This document shows, piece after piece, positions 34,570 to 43,053 of a DNA stretch of 64,000 nt. This DNA comes from Pseudomonas sp. JM0905a. GTDB taxonomy: Bacteria > Pseudomonadota > Gammaproteobacteria > Pseudomonadales > Pseudomonadaceae. Position numbers and translations under genes: made by a program. The stretch's first letter is position 1. Every line of letters begins with the position of its first letter. The stretch is from assembly GCF_014700075.1 (NCBI RefSeq), contig NZ_JACXBU010000004.1, forward strand, positions 434,001 through 498,000, in the 5' to 3' direction. The notes under the pieces were generated by a model. The model did not search any database. It was not told the DNA's origin and saw nothing but the letters and a program-made list of their open reading frames with translations.

Positions 34570-36470
34570 GCGAAAATCCTCTCCCAACGCTACCCTACCC
34601 CCTCCTTGCCGCGCAGCCGAGCGACGTGCGTGGGCTAACCGAATCCGAACGCGACGCCCTGATCATCAGCGTTATTCAGGTCGATGGGCAATGGGTCATC
34701 CGCAGCCGCTACGGTGACGACATCTGGCAACTCGAGGGCTTCAGCAGCAACGTGTTGGCCTACAAGAAAAGGCTGGACTTCGGCAAGGTGCCGCCCGCGT
34801 TCCGAGCGGTGATGAAGGCGATACTGTACCGCTACCTACGACGCGGCCGTCGTGGGACCGTTCGGCCTAAAGGCCGCATGCTGCAACAAATTTTCTTCTG
34901 TGCGATGCCATTTTTGCACTACCTGGGGACGCTCAAACTCGATCACCTGGGCGCGGCGACACCCCAGATCTGCAAGGCCTATGTGGACGCCTGCAAAGCG
35001 CACCGGCAAACCCGCCGAAGCAAGGGTAAACCGCTGTCGCCACGTGGGCTGCTAGGCCGTTTCATCGCCATCGAAGCGCTTCATGAGCTGAGCCAGTACA
35101 CCGACGATCCGATGCCACAGCATCCCTGGCCCGAAACCTCCGCGATGGCGATGGCGGGGCTCACCGGTCAAGGCGCCCAGAACAGCCAGACACCGCTGAT
35201 CCCCGATGATGCGTTCTGCATGCTGTTCGAGCGGGCCTACCAGCAGGTCGAACGCGGCCAGCATCTGCTTAACCTGCGCGATGCTCTGGATGCCCTCACG
35301 GCTCAGCGAAAGGAACTGAGAATGGGGCAGAGTCCCGCGGTTCTCACTGTGGCCAAGAACCGCCGCTTAGACAGCCTTGGTTGGATGGGCGGTCTGAGAG
35401 CACTCAACAGAGCACTGATCGACCTGCGCACGGCCTGCTACATCGTCCTGGCCAGCACCTCCGGCTGTCGCAACCACGAGCTGGCCAACTTGCAGTCGGG
35501 CGCGCACCACCGCACCGAGGACGATGAGGGCACGGTCTACCACTGGATGCACTCACGGTCGGACAAGACCGATACCGGTATCCACGACTGGATGATCCCC
35601 GAGGCCGCCGTGCGTGCCCTGCGCCTTATGGAACGTTGGGCCACGCCCTACCAGGCCATGATCGCCGCCGAAATTGTGCAGCGCCGCCGTGCCAACCCGC
35701 ATGATCCGCAGATTGTCGAGGCACACCAGCATCGTCATACACTCTTTCTCGGTGCAAGTAAGCTTGAGGGCAATCAGGTTCGCACGCTTTCCAACACGGG
35801 TTGGAACTACCACCTCAAGGCATTCGCCAAGGGGTGTGGGCTGAGCTGGGATCTAGCCAGCCACCAGTTTCGCCGCAAGTTCGCCAACTACGCCGCGCAC
35901 AGCCGCTTCGGTGACCTGCGCTATCTGAAGAAACACTACGCGCATTGGTCGTTGGACATGACCTTGGGCTACGCCATGGATGACAGTTGGGGACAGCACC
36001 TCGACCTCGAATTGTTCGACGAGATTCAGTCCGAGCTGGACGATATCAAGCTCGGCGTAGTCGACAGCTGGCTGGGGGATGCCCCCCTGGCCGGTGGCTA
36101 TGGCCGGGCGCTCAAGCAGTGGCAGCGGGAACCGCAGAACCTGCTGATCTTCAAGGATCGCGCCTCGATGCTGAAGTCCATTGCCGAGAGCACTGCGATT
36201 CGCAGCAACGGCCATGCCTGGTGTACAGCGGACGATGGCGGCTGCGTCGGCAATACCCTCGAGCGTACCCGTTGCGGCAACGGCTGCAACAATGCCGTTA
36301 TCGGACGCCCCCACACGCCCTTTTACAAACAACTCTACGAGCTTCTGAAAGAGCTGCTGCACTGCCCGGACATTGGTGAGGGAGGCCGTCAGCGCGTTGA
36401 GCGCGACCTGAAACGCTGCCGCGATGTATTGGCCCAGCTGGGGATCGACCCGGAGATCCTGATCGCATGA
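34566..36470 (+). CDS. ginC: Tyrosine recombinase, third of the operon (GinC-like)
   Basis: 634 residues, the longest of the three. Catalytic residues: Arg in STSGCRNHELANLQ, His and Arg in ASHQFRRKFANYA, His in KKHYAHWSLDMTL and Tyr in LGYAMDDSW. The C-terminal ~130 residues after the catalytic domain contain several cysteines (CTADDGGCVGNTLERTRCGN and GCNN), a likely zinc-binding module. It overlaps ginB by four bases (ATGA) and ginD likewise, so all four proteins should be made in fixed ratio. Confidence 0.85.
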   Translation: MSENPLPTLPYPLLAAQPSDVRGLTESERDALIISVIQVDGQWVIRSRYGDDIWQLEGFSSNVLAYKKRLDFGKVPPAFRAVMKAILYRYLRRGRRGTVRPKGRMLQQIFFCAMPFLHYLGTLKLDHLGAATPQICKAYVDACKAHRQTRRSKGKPLSPRGLLGRFIAIEALHELSQYTDDPMPQHPWPETSAMAMAGLTGQGAQNSQTPLIPDDAFCMLFERAYQQVERGQHLLNLRDALDALTAQRKELRMGQSPAVLTVAKNRRLDSLGWMGGLRALNRALIDLRTACYIVLASTSGCRNHELANLQSGAHHRTEDDEGTVYHWMHSRSDKTDTGIHDWMIPEAAVRALRLMERWATPYQAMIAAEIVQRRRANPHDPQIVEAHQHRHTLFLGASKLEGNQVRTLSNTGWNYHLKAFAKGCGLSWDLASHQFRRKFANYAAHSRFGDLRYLKKHYAHWSLDMTLGYAMDDSWGQHLDLELFDEIQSELDDIKLGVVDSWLGDAPLAGGYGRALKQWQREPQNLLIFKDRASMLKSIAESTAIRSNGHAWCTADDGGCVGNTLERTRCGNGCNNAVIGRPHTPFYKQLYELLKELLHCPDIGEGGRQRVERDLKRCRDVLAQLGIDPEILIA

Positions 36471-36895
36471 AACCCAAGGAAAAGGCGGCCAGCTACAAGC
36501 CGGCTGAGGATCGCGAGAAGGATCTGAAACTCGCCCTCCTCCGTATCCAAAAGGGCCGTGCCAAAACAGGGGAAACGAAGCTTAGCATCGCTGCAGTCGC
36601 CCGCGAGGCGGGCGTATCGACGGCACTGATCCACAACTACTACCCAGGCATTGCCGAAGCTATCCGCGAGTCTCAGGGGCGCTCCAGTCGCGCCATGCGA
36701 GATGTGAAGCACCAAGACTTGCTTGCGGAGCGCAAAAAGTCCGCTGGCTACCGTCAGGAGATCGAGGAGCTGCGGGCCAAGGTCGCCAATCTCGCCTCCA
36801 TCAATGAGGTGCTGTTGGAAGATAACCGTGTTCTGAGGGAGAAGATGGACGACCGTAAGGTGGTCGAACTGGCTTCAAGGAAGCCGCAAGGATAG
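36467..36895 (+). CDS. ginD: Small HTH/coiled-coil protein of the recombinase operon (GinD-like)
   Basis: 142 residues. A lysine-rich N-terminus is followed by a TetR-like helix-turn-helix (LSIAAVAREAGVSTALIHNY) at residues ~40-60 and a heptad-patterned coiled coil (YRQEIEELRAKVANLASINE, VLLEDNRVLREKMDD). No ligand-binding domain is present, so it is not a full TetR repressor. It begins in an ATGA overlap with ginC. In GInt islands the fourth gene is needed for recombination, perhaps as an accessory DNA-binding or directionality factor. Confidence 0.78.
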   Translation: MKPKEKAASYKPAEDREKDLKLALLRIQKGRAKTGETKLSIAAVAREAGVSTALIHNYYPGIAEAIRESQGRSSRAMRDVKHQDLLAERKKSAGYRQEIEELRAKVANLASINEVLLEDNRVLREKMDDRKVVELASRKPQG

Positions 36896-37342
36896 GTCGA
36901 AATGCTTGGTGCGCAATTGCACCCTTCTGTGGGATAGCGTCTTCGATCACCGCTGACAGGGTAGCTGGCGAGTCGGCTCCGCCTGTCGGAGTGACCAGTC
37001 CTTCGACCTCAGAATTGAGGGCTGAGTGAAAGTCCACGCCCAAAAGAATACCCGGGCACCCTTCCCTAGGTCCGAGAGCATGGACCTGAAGAAAGAGAAG
37101 AACCTCTTCGAAACTCGCGTCATCGAGTACCAGACCGACGCTGCGCTGAGCCGGGATTGAGTGCGGGTCGCGTAGTTTTTCAACAAACACTGAAACTTTT
37201 TCACTGAATGTTGAAACGGCGCACCAGGACGATGCGCAGCCGCTGCCTGGGGAGGCAGCGGCGCCAGCCCGCCAAGGCTGTCTACGCGGTAAAGGGCAAG
37301 ACCATTAGCCCCCAGGGAAACGGAGGCATTCAGGAGTAAACG
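36896..37342. other. Gene-free stretch after ginD
   Basis: No convincing gene. A short plus-strand reading frame near 37080-37160 (MDLKKEKNLFETRVIEYQTD...) and another ending near 37340 (AKAVYAVKGKTISPQGNGGI...) look like C-terminal scraps of disrupted genes but were not recognised. GGTGC-GCAATT-GCACC at ~36908 is a small dyad. A 129-codon minus-strand frame overlaps ginD and is treated as spurious. Confidence 0.4.
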
Positions 37343-37345
37343 AAA

Positions 37346-37377
37346 GGGCCGGTGAACAATGTTCAGCGGCCCTTTTT
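37346..37377 (+). terminator. Rho-independent terminator downstream of the recombinase region
   Basis: GGGCCG (37346-37351) / CGGCCC (37367-37372), extended by flanking A-T pairs, loop of 15 bases, followed by TTTTTATT. Confidence 0.7.
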
Positions 37378-37676
37378 ATTGGCCTGCTAAGAATTCGCTT
37401 GTTGCCAGCGCTACCGTCGATTTCCTGGCCGGCTCCGGCAGCTAGCCCCTTGCCTCCCTTTCGACTTGAGATCGAGCGGGAGGTTTGCGGTGAGAGCCAG
37501 TTCCTTGTGCAAAGGGCGACACCGTATTTGATTCGTGCGAAAGCAGCCTCCTTCGGCCATTTGGCCCATCACTTTGCTGCGAAATCTTGATAACTTGCAC
37601 CCATTGCTGATCCGGGTAGCGATGCTGGACTCGGGTTAGGACGTGAAGCGCCCCGTCCCCTCTGCAGACACTGGAA

Positions 37677-38516
37677 ATGACGTCAGAAAAATCGATTCGA
37701 CAGCTGATACAGGATCTCAGCGATTCTTTCACTCCCAGCGAACGAAAGCTCGTCAGGCTGCTGACGGGATCTAATCCCGTGATTGCTCTGGGGTCGATCC
37801 ACCAGTTCGCGGAGCATGCAAAGGTTAGTGCTCCAACCGTCCTGAGGTTTGCCGTCAAGCTTGGCTATTCGGGGTTTCCCGAGTTTCAGAAGGCGTGGTT
37901 GAACGAGCTCGAGTCTATGCTCACTTCTCCTCTAGCGCTGATCGACCACAGAGACGAAGAGAGGGAGGACACATTTGGCCGAGTCCTTGGCAGACTAGTT
38001 GAGCAAGGCATCGAAGAAATTAGCCGCAGCTCAAACGTGATTACCCTGCTCTCAGACGTACGGCGGCGGGTCTACGTAAGAGGTGGGCGCTTTAGTCAGC
38101 CCTTGGCAGAGTACTTGTTCGCTCATCTGCGAGAGATTCGCGGAAACGCGGAGCTCTTGGGGCGTAACCCTGGGCAGGACCTGGATGTGACCGTGGATAT
38201 CTCGAAGAAAGACGTCCTTTTTCTCTTTGATTACCGAAGATATCAAGCCGATACGATCCATCTGGGTAAGCAAGCCAGCCAACAAGGTGCAGCAGTAATT
38301 CTGTTCACTGACAAATGGCTTTCACCCGCAGCAGAGTACGCGCAGCACATTGTTGTCTCCGACATTGCCTCTGGTTCCGCGTACGACACGCTGGTTCCTG
38401 CGATGGCCCAAGTCGAGTACCTAGCCATGCAGTTACTAAAGGCACTCGGTGAGAAAACATCGCAAAGGTTGAGGCGACTGGAGGCTGTCAGGGATTCCGC
38501 AAAGAGCGAAAGCTAA
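37677..38516 (+). CDS. MurR/RpiR-family transcriptional regulator
   Basis: 279 residues. N-terminal HTH_6 domain (FTPSERKLVRLLTGSNPVIA, then HQFAEHAKVSAPTVLRFAVK, LGYSGFPEFQ) and a C-terminal SIS domain (residues ~125-250; VYVRGGRFSQPLAEYLFAHL, DVLFLFDYRRYQADT, AAVILFTDKWLSPAAEYAQH). SIS domains bind phosphosugars or other small metabolites. It is clearly paralogous to the regulator at 43054-43905. The two flank the aminotransferase, dehydrogenase and isochorismatase genes and probably control them. Confidence 0.85.
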   Translation: MTSEKSIRQLIQDLSDSFTPSERKLVRLLTGSNPVIALGSIHQFAEHAKVSAPTVLRFAVKLGYSGFPEFQKAWLNELESMLTSPLALIDHRDEEREDTFGRVLGRLVEQGIEEISRSSNVITLLSDVRRRVYVRGGRFSQPLAEYLFAHLREIRGNAELLGRNPGQDLDVTVDISKKDVLFLFDYRRYQADTIHLGKQASQQGAAVILFTDKWLSPAAEYAQHIVVSDIASGSAYDTLVPAMAQVEYLAMQLLKALGEKTSQRLRRLEAVRDSAKSES

Positions 38517-38543
38517 CTTCTTAGCTCGCCTCCCGCATAGTTA

Positions 38544-39032
38544 GTGCCAACCCGAAATACCCTTTCCATCCCAAGAGGTAGCTGTGCAGTTTTCCGGCCA
38601 CATCAGCCAGGCTGCGGCCACCGGATCGGCGGGGCAAGATGGCCTCCGGCGCTCTCTCTCGTTCGACCCTTCGTCAAAAAAACGACTACTACGGCCTCTG
38701 CTGACTTCTGCACGGCCATCCTCACGCCTCGCGACGTCAGTAGCCCAGCGGCAAACGTGCAGATCTCCCCGGTATGGCACACCCACCTTCACGCTTATGC
38801 CTGTCGGATATACGCCGCGTCGTTCCGTGCAAGTATCGGGCTTCGACCTTTTTTTGCTGCCTCACCCCAACGCGTCGCCTCCTATCCGCTTCCTGTTCGT
38901 CAGGCCAGCGCTTTGCCTCGGGCTTCCTCCAGATGCGCAGTCGCCCACGCCACCCTTGCCTCTGGCTAACACTTCCCCTTCCCGGGTGTGTAGAGGACTT
39001 TCACCTCCGAGTGAGTGCGCCCTGCCGGGCGC
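38544..39032 (-). mobile_element. Internally deleted group IIC intron remnant
   Basis: Read on the minus strand from 39032 the sequence matches a class C group II intron 5' region: GCGCCCGGCAGGGCGCACTC, GGAGGTGAAAGTCCTC, ATCTGGAGGAAGCCCGAGGC, TGGCCTGACGAACAGGAAGC, GGATAGGAGGC, CCATACCGGGGAGATCTGC, AAGTCAGCAGAGGCCGTAGT, GACGAAGGGTCGAACGAG. Near 38544-38620 a frame encodes GRSLADVAGKLHSYLLGWKG followed by YFGLA, the X/thumb region of the intron reverse transcriptase. The RT core, domains V/VI and the 3' end are missing. The 5' end abuts a terminator T-run, the class C insertion preference. Open frames across it are not genes. Confidence 0.82.
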
Positions 39033-39061
39033 AAAAAAAAAGGCCGGTGAGGACCGGCCGA
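39033..39061 (-). terminator. Rho-independent terminator of the aminotransferase operon
   Basis: On the minus strand, GGCCGGT-CCTC-ACCGGCC followed by nine T residues, 36 bp after the aminotransferase stop. The group IIC intron fragment begins directly at the end of the T-run. Confidence 0.88.
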
Positions 39062-39097
39062 GAAGTGACAAGCATCTGGAGTGCCTAAACGGCGCGA

Positions 39098-40489
39098 TTA
39101 GGCCTTCAGCTCGTCCATAACGCTGAGAACTGCTTTTTGGGCGATGTCGATGATCTGATCGACTTCCTTCTCAGTGGTAACCAGCGGCGGGGCGAAGCCA
39201 AGAATGTCACCGTGCGGCATTGCGCGAGCAATAAGGTTGCGGTCCCGGGCTGCCTTGGAGACGCGAGCACCGATTTTCAGCGCTGGATCGAATCGCTTCT
39301 TGGTAGCCGGGTCTGCAACGAACTCGATGGCGGCCATCAGGCCCACACCGCGCACTTCGCCCACGATCGGCAGGCCAGCGAAGGTTTCCTGCATCGACTT
39401 CTGGAAGTAGTCACCAACTCGGCTAACGTGGCCGGGGATGTTTTCCTGCTCGACGATATCCAGGACCGCATTGGCAGCCGCAACGCCGATGGGATGGCCC
39501 GAGTAGGTGTAGCCGTGGGAGAAAGCCCCTACGCGATCCGCACCATCTTCCATGACCTTGTAGACCTTCTCACCGACAATAGACGCGGAGAGCGGCGCAT
39601 AAGCCGAGGTAAGGCCCTTGGCGACGGTAATCAGATCCGGCTCGATACCGTACTTCTCGCAACCGAACATGGAGCCAGTACGACCGAAGCCGGTAATGAC
39701 CTCGTCGGCGATCAGCAGGATGTCGTACTTTTTCAGCACCGGCTGGATCGCGGCCCAGTAACCGGCTGGCGGCGGGGTGATGCCGCCGGTGCCCAGGACG
39801 GGTTCGGCGATAAAGGCGCCGATAGTGTCCGGACCTTCGCGCAGGATCAGTTCTTCCAGTTCCTGGGCACGACGAGCGGAGAACTGCTCTTCGGTCTCGC
39901 CAGGCTCAGCACCCCAGTAGTGGTGCGGAACACCGGTACGAAGAATGCCCGACACCGGCAGGTCCATGTAGTCGTGGTAGAAGCTCATGCCGGTCATGGA
40001 GCCGGATACTACGGAGCAGCCGTGGTAGCCACGATCACGGGCAATGATCTTCTTCTTCTTCGGCAGGCCACGCAGGTTGTTGTAGTACCAGACGATCTTG
40101 GCCTGAGTCTCGTTGGCGTCCGAACCGGACAGACCATAGAAGACCTTGCTCATCTTGCCAGGCGCCATACGCACCAGGCGGTCGGACAGGCGAGCCAGTT
40201 CTTCTGTCGTGTGGGCGGCATAAGAGTGGTAGTAGGCAAGCTTGTGGGCCTGGCGAGAAATCGCTTCGGCGACTTCAGTACGGCCATACCCTACGTTCAT
40301 GCAGTAGAGGCCGGCAAAGCCGTCGATGTACTCACGACCGGTGGCGTCGGTGATGCAGATACCCTTGCCGGTTTCCACGATGGTCGGGTCGCCGAGCTTG
40401 CCACTGGCGAAGTCCTTCAAGTGGGTGAAGGGGTGCAGTACCGCGCCGCGGTCTTGAGCTGCGATCAGATCTTGAGTTTGCTTGTCCAT
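39098..40489 (-). CDS. Class III aminotransferase (omega-amino acid/amine:pyruvate type)
   Basis: 463 residues. Present: FAGLYCMNVGYGR, YGLSGSDANETQAKIVW with the PLP phosphate loop, DRGYHGCSVVSGSMTG, AFIAEPVLGTGG, LLIADEVITGFGRTGSMFG and the Schiff-base Lys in TVAKGLTSAYAPL. The closest well-known relatives are beta-alanine, GABA and putrescine transaminases of the SpuC kind. GGAGACCC precedes the ATG at 40489. The dehydrogenase gene lies 16 bp upstream on the same strand, a usual pairing in which the amine becomes an aldehyde and then an acid. Substrate unknown; composition is less GC-rich than the left half. Confidence 0.87.
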   Translation of the reverse strand: MDKQTQDLIAAQDRGAVLHPFTHLKDFASGKLGDPTIVETGKGICITDATGREYIDGFAGLYCMNVGYGRTEVAEAISRQAHKLAYYHSYAAHTTEELARLSDRLVRMAPGKMSKVFYGLSGSDANETQAKIVWYYNNLRGLPKKKKIIARDRGYHGCSVVSGSMTGMSFYHDYMDLPVSGILRTGVPHHYWGAEPGETEEQFSARRAQELEELILREGPDTIGAFIAEPVLGTGGITPPPAGYWAAIQPVLKKYDILLIADEVITGFGRTGSMFGCEKYGIEPDLITVAKGLTSAYAPLSASIVGEKVYKVMEDGADRVGAFSHGYTYSGHPIGVAAANAVLDIVEQENIPGHVSRVGDYFQKSMQETFAGLPIVGEVRGVGLMAAIEFVADPATKKRFDPALKIGARVSKAARDRNLIARAMPHGDILGFAPPLVTTEKEVDQIIDIAQKAVLSVMDELKA

Positions 40490-40505
40490 GATGGGTCTCC
40501 TGAGA

Positions 40506-41978
40506 TTAAAGGCCGCCGGCGCAGATGTATTTGAGTTCCATGTATTCAGCCAAACCGTGCTTGGAGCCTTCCCGGCCGAGGCCGGATTGTTTCCAGCCGC
40601 CGAACGGAATCGGCGCACCGGTGAATTTAGGGGTGTTCAGCGCCACCATGCCGTATTCGAGGCGATCGGACATGCGCGCGGCGCGGCGCAGATCGTTGGT
40701 GTACACGTAGGCGGCGAGGCCGAACTCCGTGTTGTTAGCGCGACAAATCACTTCCTCTTCGGTATCGAACGGCAACACGGCAGCAACCGGACCGAAGGTT
40801 TCCTCAAAAGCGATGTCCATTGCGTCGGTTACGTCGGCAAGCACTGTCGGGGTGACGAAGCTGCTGCCCAGGGCGCAGTCCATACCACCGGTCACGACGC
40901 GCGCGCCGAGAGAGATCGCGTTGCCGATGTGATCGCGACATTTGTTGGCAACGGTCACACGAGTCATCGGGCCGATATCGACGTTTTCGGTCAGCCCATG
41001 GCCTACCTGCAGCTCGGCAGTGGCCTTGGCAAAAGCCGTGACAAAGGGTTCGTAGAGCGAGCGGTGAACATAGATGCGGTTCGCCGCCAGGCAGTCTTGG
41101 CCCGAAGTCGCAAACTTGGCACCGATACAGCCCGCCACCGCCTCTTCAAGGGAGGCGTCATCGAAAACGATGAAGGGAGCATGGCCACCGAGCTCCAGGG
41201 ACACCTTCTTCACCGTGTCGGCAGACTGGCGCAGCAGAATGCGGCCGACTTCGGTCGAGCCGGTGAAGCTGAAGGCACGAACTTCGGGACGCTGCAGCAG
41301 CCGGGCCGACAGCTTCGGTGCGTCACCGGTCACAACCTGGAACACGCCTGCCGGGATGCCGGCCTCCTCGGCCAGTTTGGCCAGGGCGAGCGCAGACAAG
41401 GGAGTCTCTGGTGCCGGCTTGACCACCATGGTGCAGCCCGCCGCCAGTGCAGCTCCTGCCTTGCGGGTGATCATGGCGCAGGGGAAGTTCCAAGGAGTGA
41501 TCGCGGCGGTCACACCAATTGGCTGCAGCTTGGTCATCAGTTGGCTGCCCGCGAGATGGCTGGGAATCGATTCGCCATAACTGCGCTCAGCTTCAGCAGC
41601 GAACCAGTCCAGGAAATTGGCACCATAAGCGATTTCGCCGAGGGACTCCTTGAAGGGCTTGCCTTGCTCGGCGGTCATAATGATCGCCAGATCGTAAGAA
41701 TGCTCACGCGTCAAAGCTGCCCAGCGACGCAGCAGCGCGCCACGCTGAACCGGCGAAACATCACGCCAGGACTCGAACGCCTGAGCGGCTGCGTCTACAG
41801 CCTTATCGATCCAGGCTTCTTCGCAATGGGCGACCTGGGCGATGACTTCATCGGTAGCGGGATCAGTCACTGCCAAACAGGCTTCACCCTCAATCCATTG
41901 CCCATTTACATAGGCACGCTTTTCCAGGAGGTCTGGGCGGCGCAGCTTCTCGAGAGCTGCTCTTGCAAGGTTCTTCAT
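40506..41978 (-). CDS. NAD(P)+-dependent succinate-semialdehyde dehydrogenase-like enzyme (GabD family)
   Basis: 490 residues. GabD-type features are TPWNFPCAMITRKAGAALAA, the base motif LELGGHAPFIVFDDA, the catalytic Cys in TSGQDCLAANRIYVHRS, EETFGPVAAV and GGWKQSGLGREGSKHGLAEY. It oxidises a semialdehyde such as that made by the adjacent aminotransferase. The ATG at 41978 follows GAGG with proper spacing; an ATG at 42023 has none. First gene of a two-gene operon. Confidence 0.87.
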   Translation of the reverse strand: MKNLARAALEKLRRPDLLEKRAYVNGQWIEGEACLAVTDPATDEVIAQVAHCEEAWIDKAVDAAAQAFESWRDVSPVQRGALLRRWAALTREHSYDLAIIMTAEQGKPFKESLGEIAYGANFLDWFAAEAERSYGESIPSHLAGSQLMTKLQPIGVTAAITPWNFPCAMITRKAGAALAAGCTMVVKPAPETPLSALALAKLAEEAGIPAGVFQVVTGDAPKLSARLLQRPEVRAFSFTGSTEVGRILLRQSADTVKKVSLELGGHAPFIVFDDASLEEAVAGCIGAKFATSGQDCLAANRIYVHRSLYEPFVTAFAKATAELQVGHGLTENVDIGPMTRVTVANKCRDHIGNAISLGARVVTGGMDCALGSSFVTPTVLADVTDAMDIAFEETFGPVAAVLPFDTEEEVICRANNTEFGLAAYVYTNDLRRAARMSDRLEYGMVALNTPKFTGAPIPFGGWKQSGLGREGSKHGLAEYMELKYICAGGL

Positions 41979-42354
41979 TTTGTTGGCCTCGGCGTCAAGT
42001 TGACGTGTTTCTATGGAAGCCATTCTAGGAACCAGGGCGCGCCGCCATTCGGCGTTGTATAGGCCTTTTGCTCTGCGTTCCTGAGATATTTTCAGGATTA
42101 CGTAGAAAAGCTGCGCGCAGCGCTGACATTGCATGGAAGAGCGGCAGCGGCGATTAGAAAGCGTGATGTGGAAGGACTTATCGACCGGAGGGCATTTCTT
42201 GGATCTGCGCTGCGCCTTGCATTGCACAAGGCCAATCAATCAGTCTGGCTAGACGTAAGACATTCCCGCGTTATCGCCCTACTCCTGCCGAACAGGCCCG
42301 ACTATAGCCCCTAGCCAGGGTTTCGACGCATTGTCAGGCATGCGTGGTGAAACA
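41979..42354. other. Intergenic region upstream of the semialdehyde dehydrogenase
   Basis: No gene seen. It should contain the promoter of the dehydrogenase/aminotransferase operon. CCTGA-N7-TCAGG (42080-42096) is a candidate operator dyad about 100 bp before the start. Confidence 0.4.
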
Positions 42355-42380
42355 GGAGCGGTCATTTGACTGACCGCTCC
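42355..42380 (-). terminator. Terminator-like hairpin after the isochorismatase-fold gene
   Basis: GGAGCGGTCA / TGACCGCTCC, 10-bp perfect stem with a 6-base loop, 9 bp past the stop. On the minus strand TGTTTCACC follows, a short T tract. Confidence 0.65.
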
Positions 42381-42388
42381 GCAATGAC

Positions 42389-43018
42389 TTAGAGCTGACC
42401 TGACAGCTCGGCCGCCATCCTGGCGGTCGTCGAGGTTCGGCAGTAGCCACCGAATGCGGCGAGGGCATTCTCATGGCGCGCCTCGGTATAGCTTGCGCAC
42501 GCATCAGATACACAGACCATGAAGTAGCCCCTGTCGGCACCGTCACGAACGGCCATGTCGATGCATTGGTCAGTCAGCACTCCAACCACCACAACGGCTT
42601 CAACACCAAGGTTGCGCAGCACGTAGTCAAGGTTGGTGGAATTGAAAACGCCGGAGGAAGTTTTGGGCAGTACGATGTCGTCCTCTCCCGGAGCAATCTC
42701 GTCGACAACCTTGCCTCCCCATGCCCCCTTCGGCACCAGCAGACCGGACAGTTTGTGGTCCAGAGAGCGATCGCGGCCATCGCGCGTCAGGCTTTCAATA
42801 ACGGTGTAGATCACCTCACTGCCCGCTTCCCTGGCCGTCTGAATCAGGGTCTTAATTCGGGGTACAACCTCGTTCATGACCCGGTTGTAGTATTCGGGTT
42901 GGGTTTCCTGGATGTAGGGCGAAACTTCCGCATTCTGTACATCCACGATCAGCAGCGCAGTGCGCTGAGGGTTAACCAGGGTTTCGCGGGTCATGCCCAC
43001 CGGATCTACTCGTTTCAT
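42389..43018 (-). CDS. Isochorismatase-family cysteine hydrolase
   Basis: 209 residues with the CSHase catalytic triad: Asp in ALLIVDVQNAEV, Lys in IVLPKTSSGVFNST and the nucleophilic Cys in GVLTDQCIDMAVRDG, preceded by the cis-peptide region VVVVGV. Members hydrolyse C-N bonds of small amides (N-carbamoylsarcosine, biuret, nicotinamide) or isochorismate. AGAGGA precedes the ATG at 43018. It is 35 bp downstream of the second RpiR gene on the same strand. In this cluster an amidase role on an amine derivative is plausible; not proven. Confidence 0.85.
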   Translation of the reverse strand: MKRVDPVGMTRETLVNPQRTALLIVDVQNAEVSPYIQETQPEYYNRVMNEVVPRIKTLIQTAREAGSEVIYTVIESLTRDGRDRSLDHKLSGLLVPKGAWGGKVVDEIAPGEDDIVLPKTSSGVFNSTNLDYVLRNLGVEAVVVVGVLTDQCIDMAVRDGADRGYFMVCVSDACASYTEARHENALAAFGGYCRTSTTARMAAELSGQL

Positions 43019-43053
43019 TGCAACGATTCCTCTTGTTCGCATTACGGGGATTT

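Noticed and set aside
31742-36470. A classic RIT (recombinase-in-trio) element
   Set aside because: RIT recombinases as I recall them are shorter and lack the coupled fourth HTH/coiled-coil gene. The ginABCD layout fits better, though the two types may be related.
36801-37190. A 129-codon minus-strand frame after ginD
   Set aside because: It overlaps the ginD end on the other strand, has no recognised domain and no ribosome site. Treated as chance.
38544-39120. Plus-strand open frames of 141 and 178 codons between the RpiR and aminotransferase genes
   Set aside because: They lie antisense on conserved group II intron RNA and RT-remnant sequence, so the coding appearance is a by-product.
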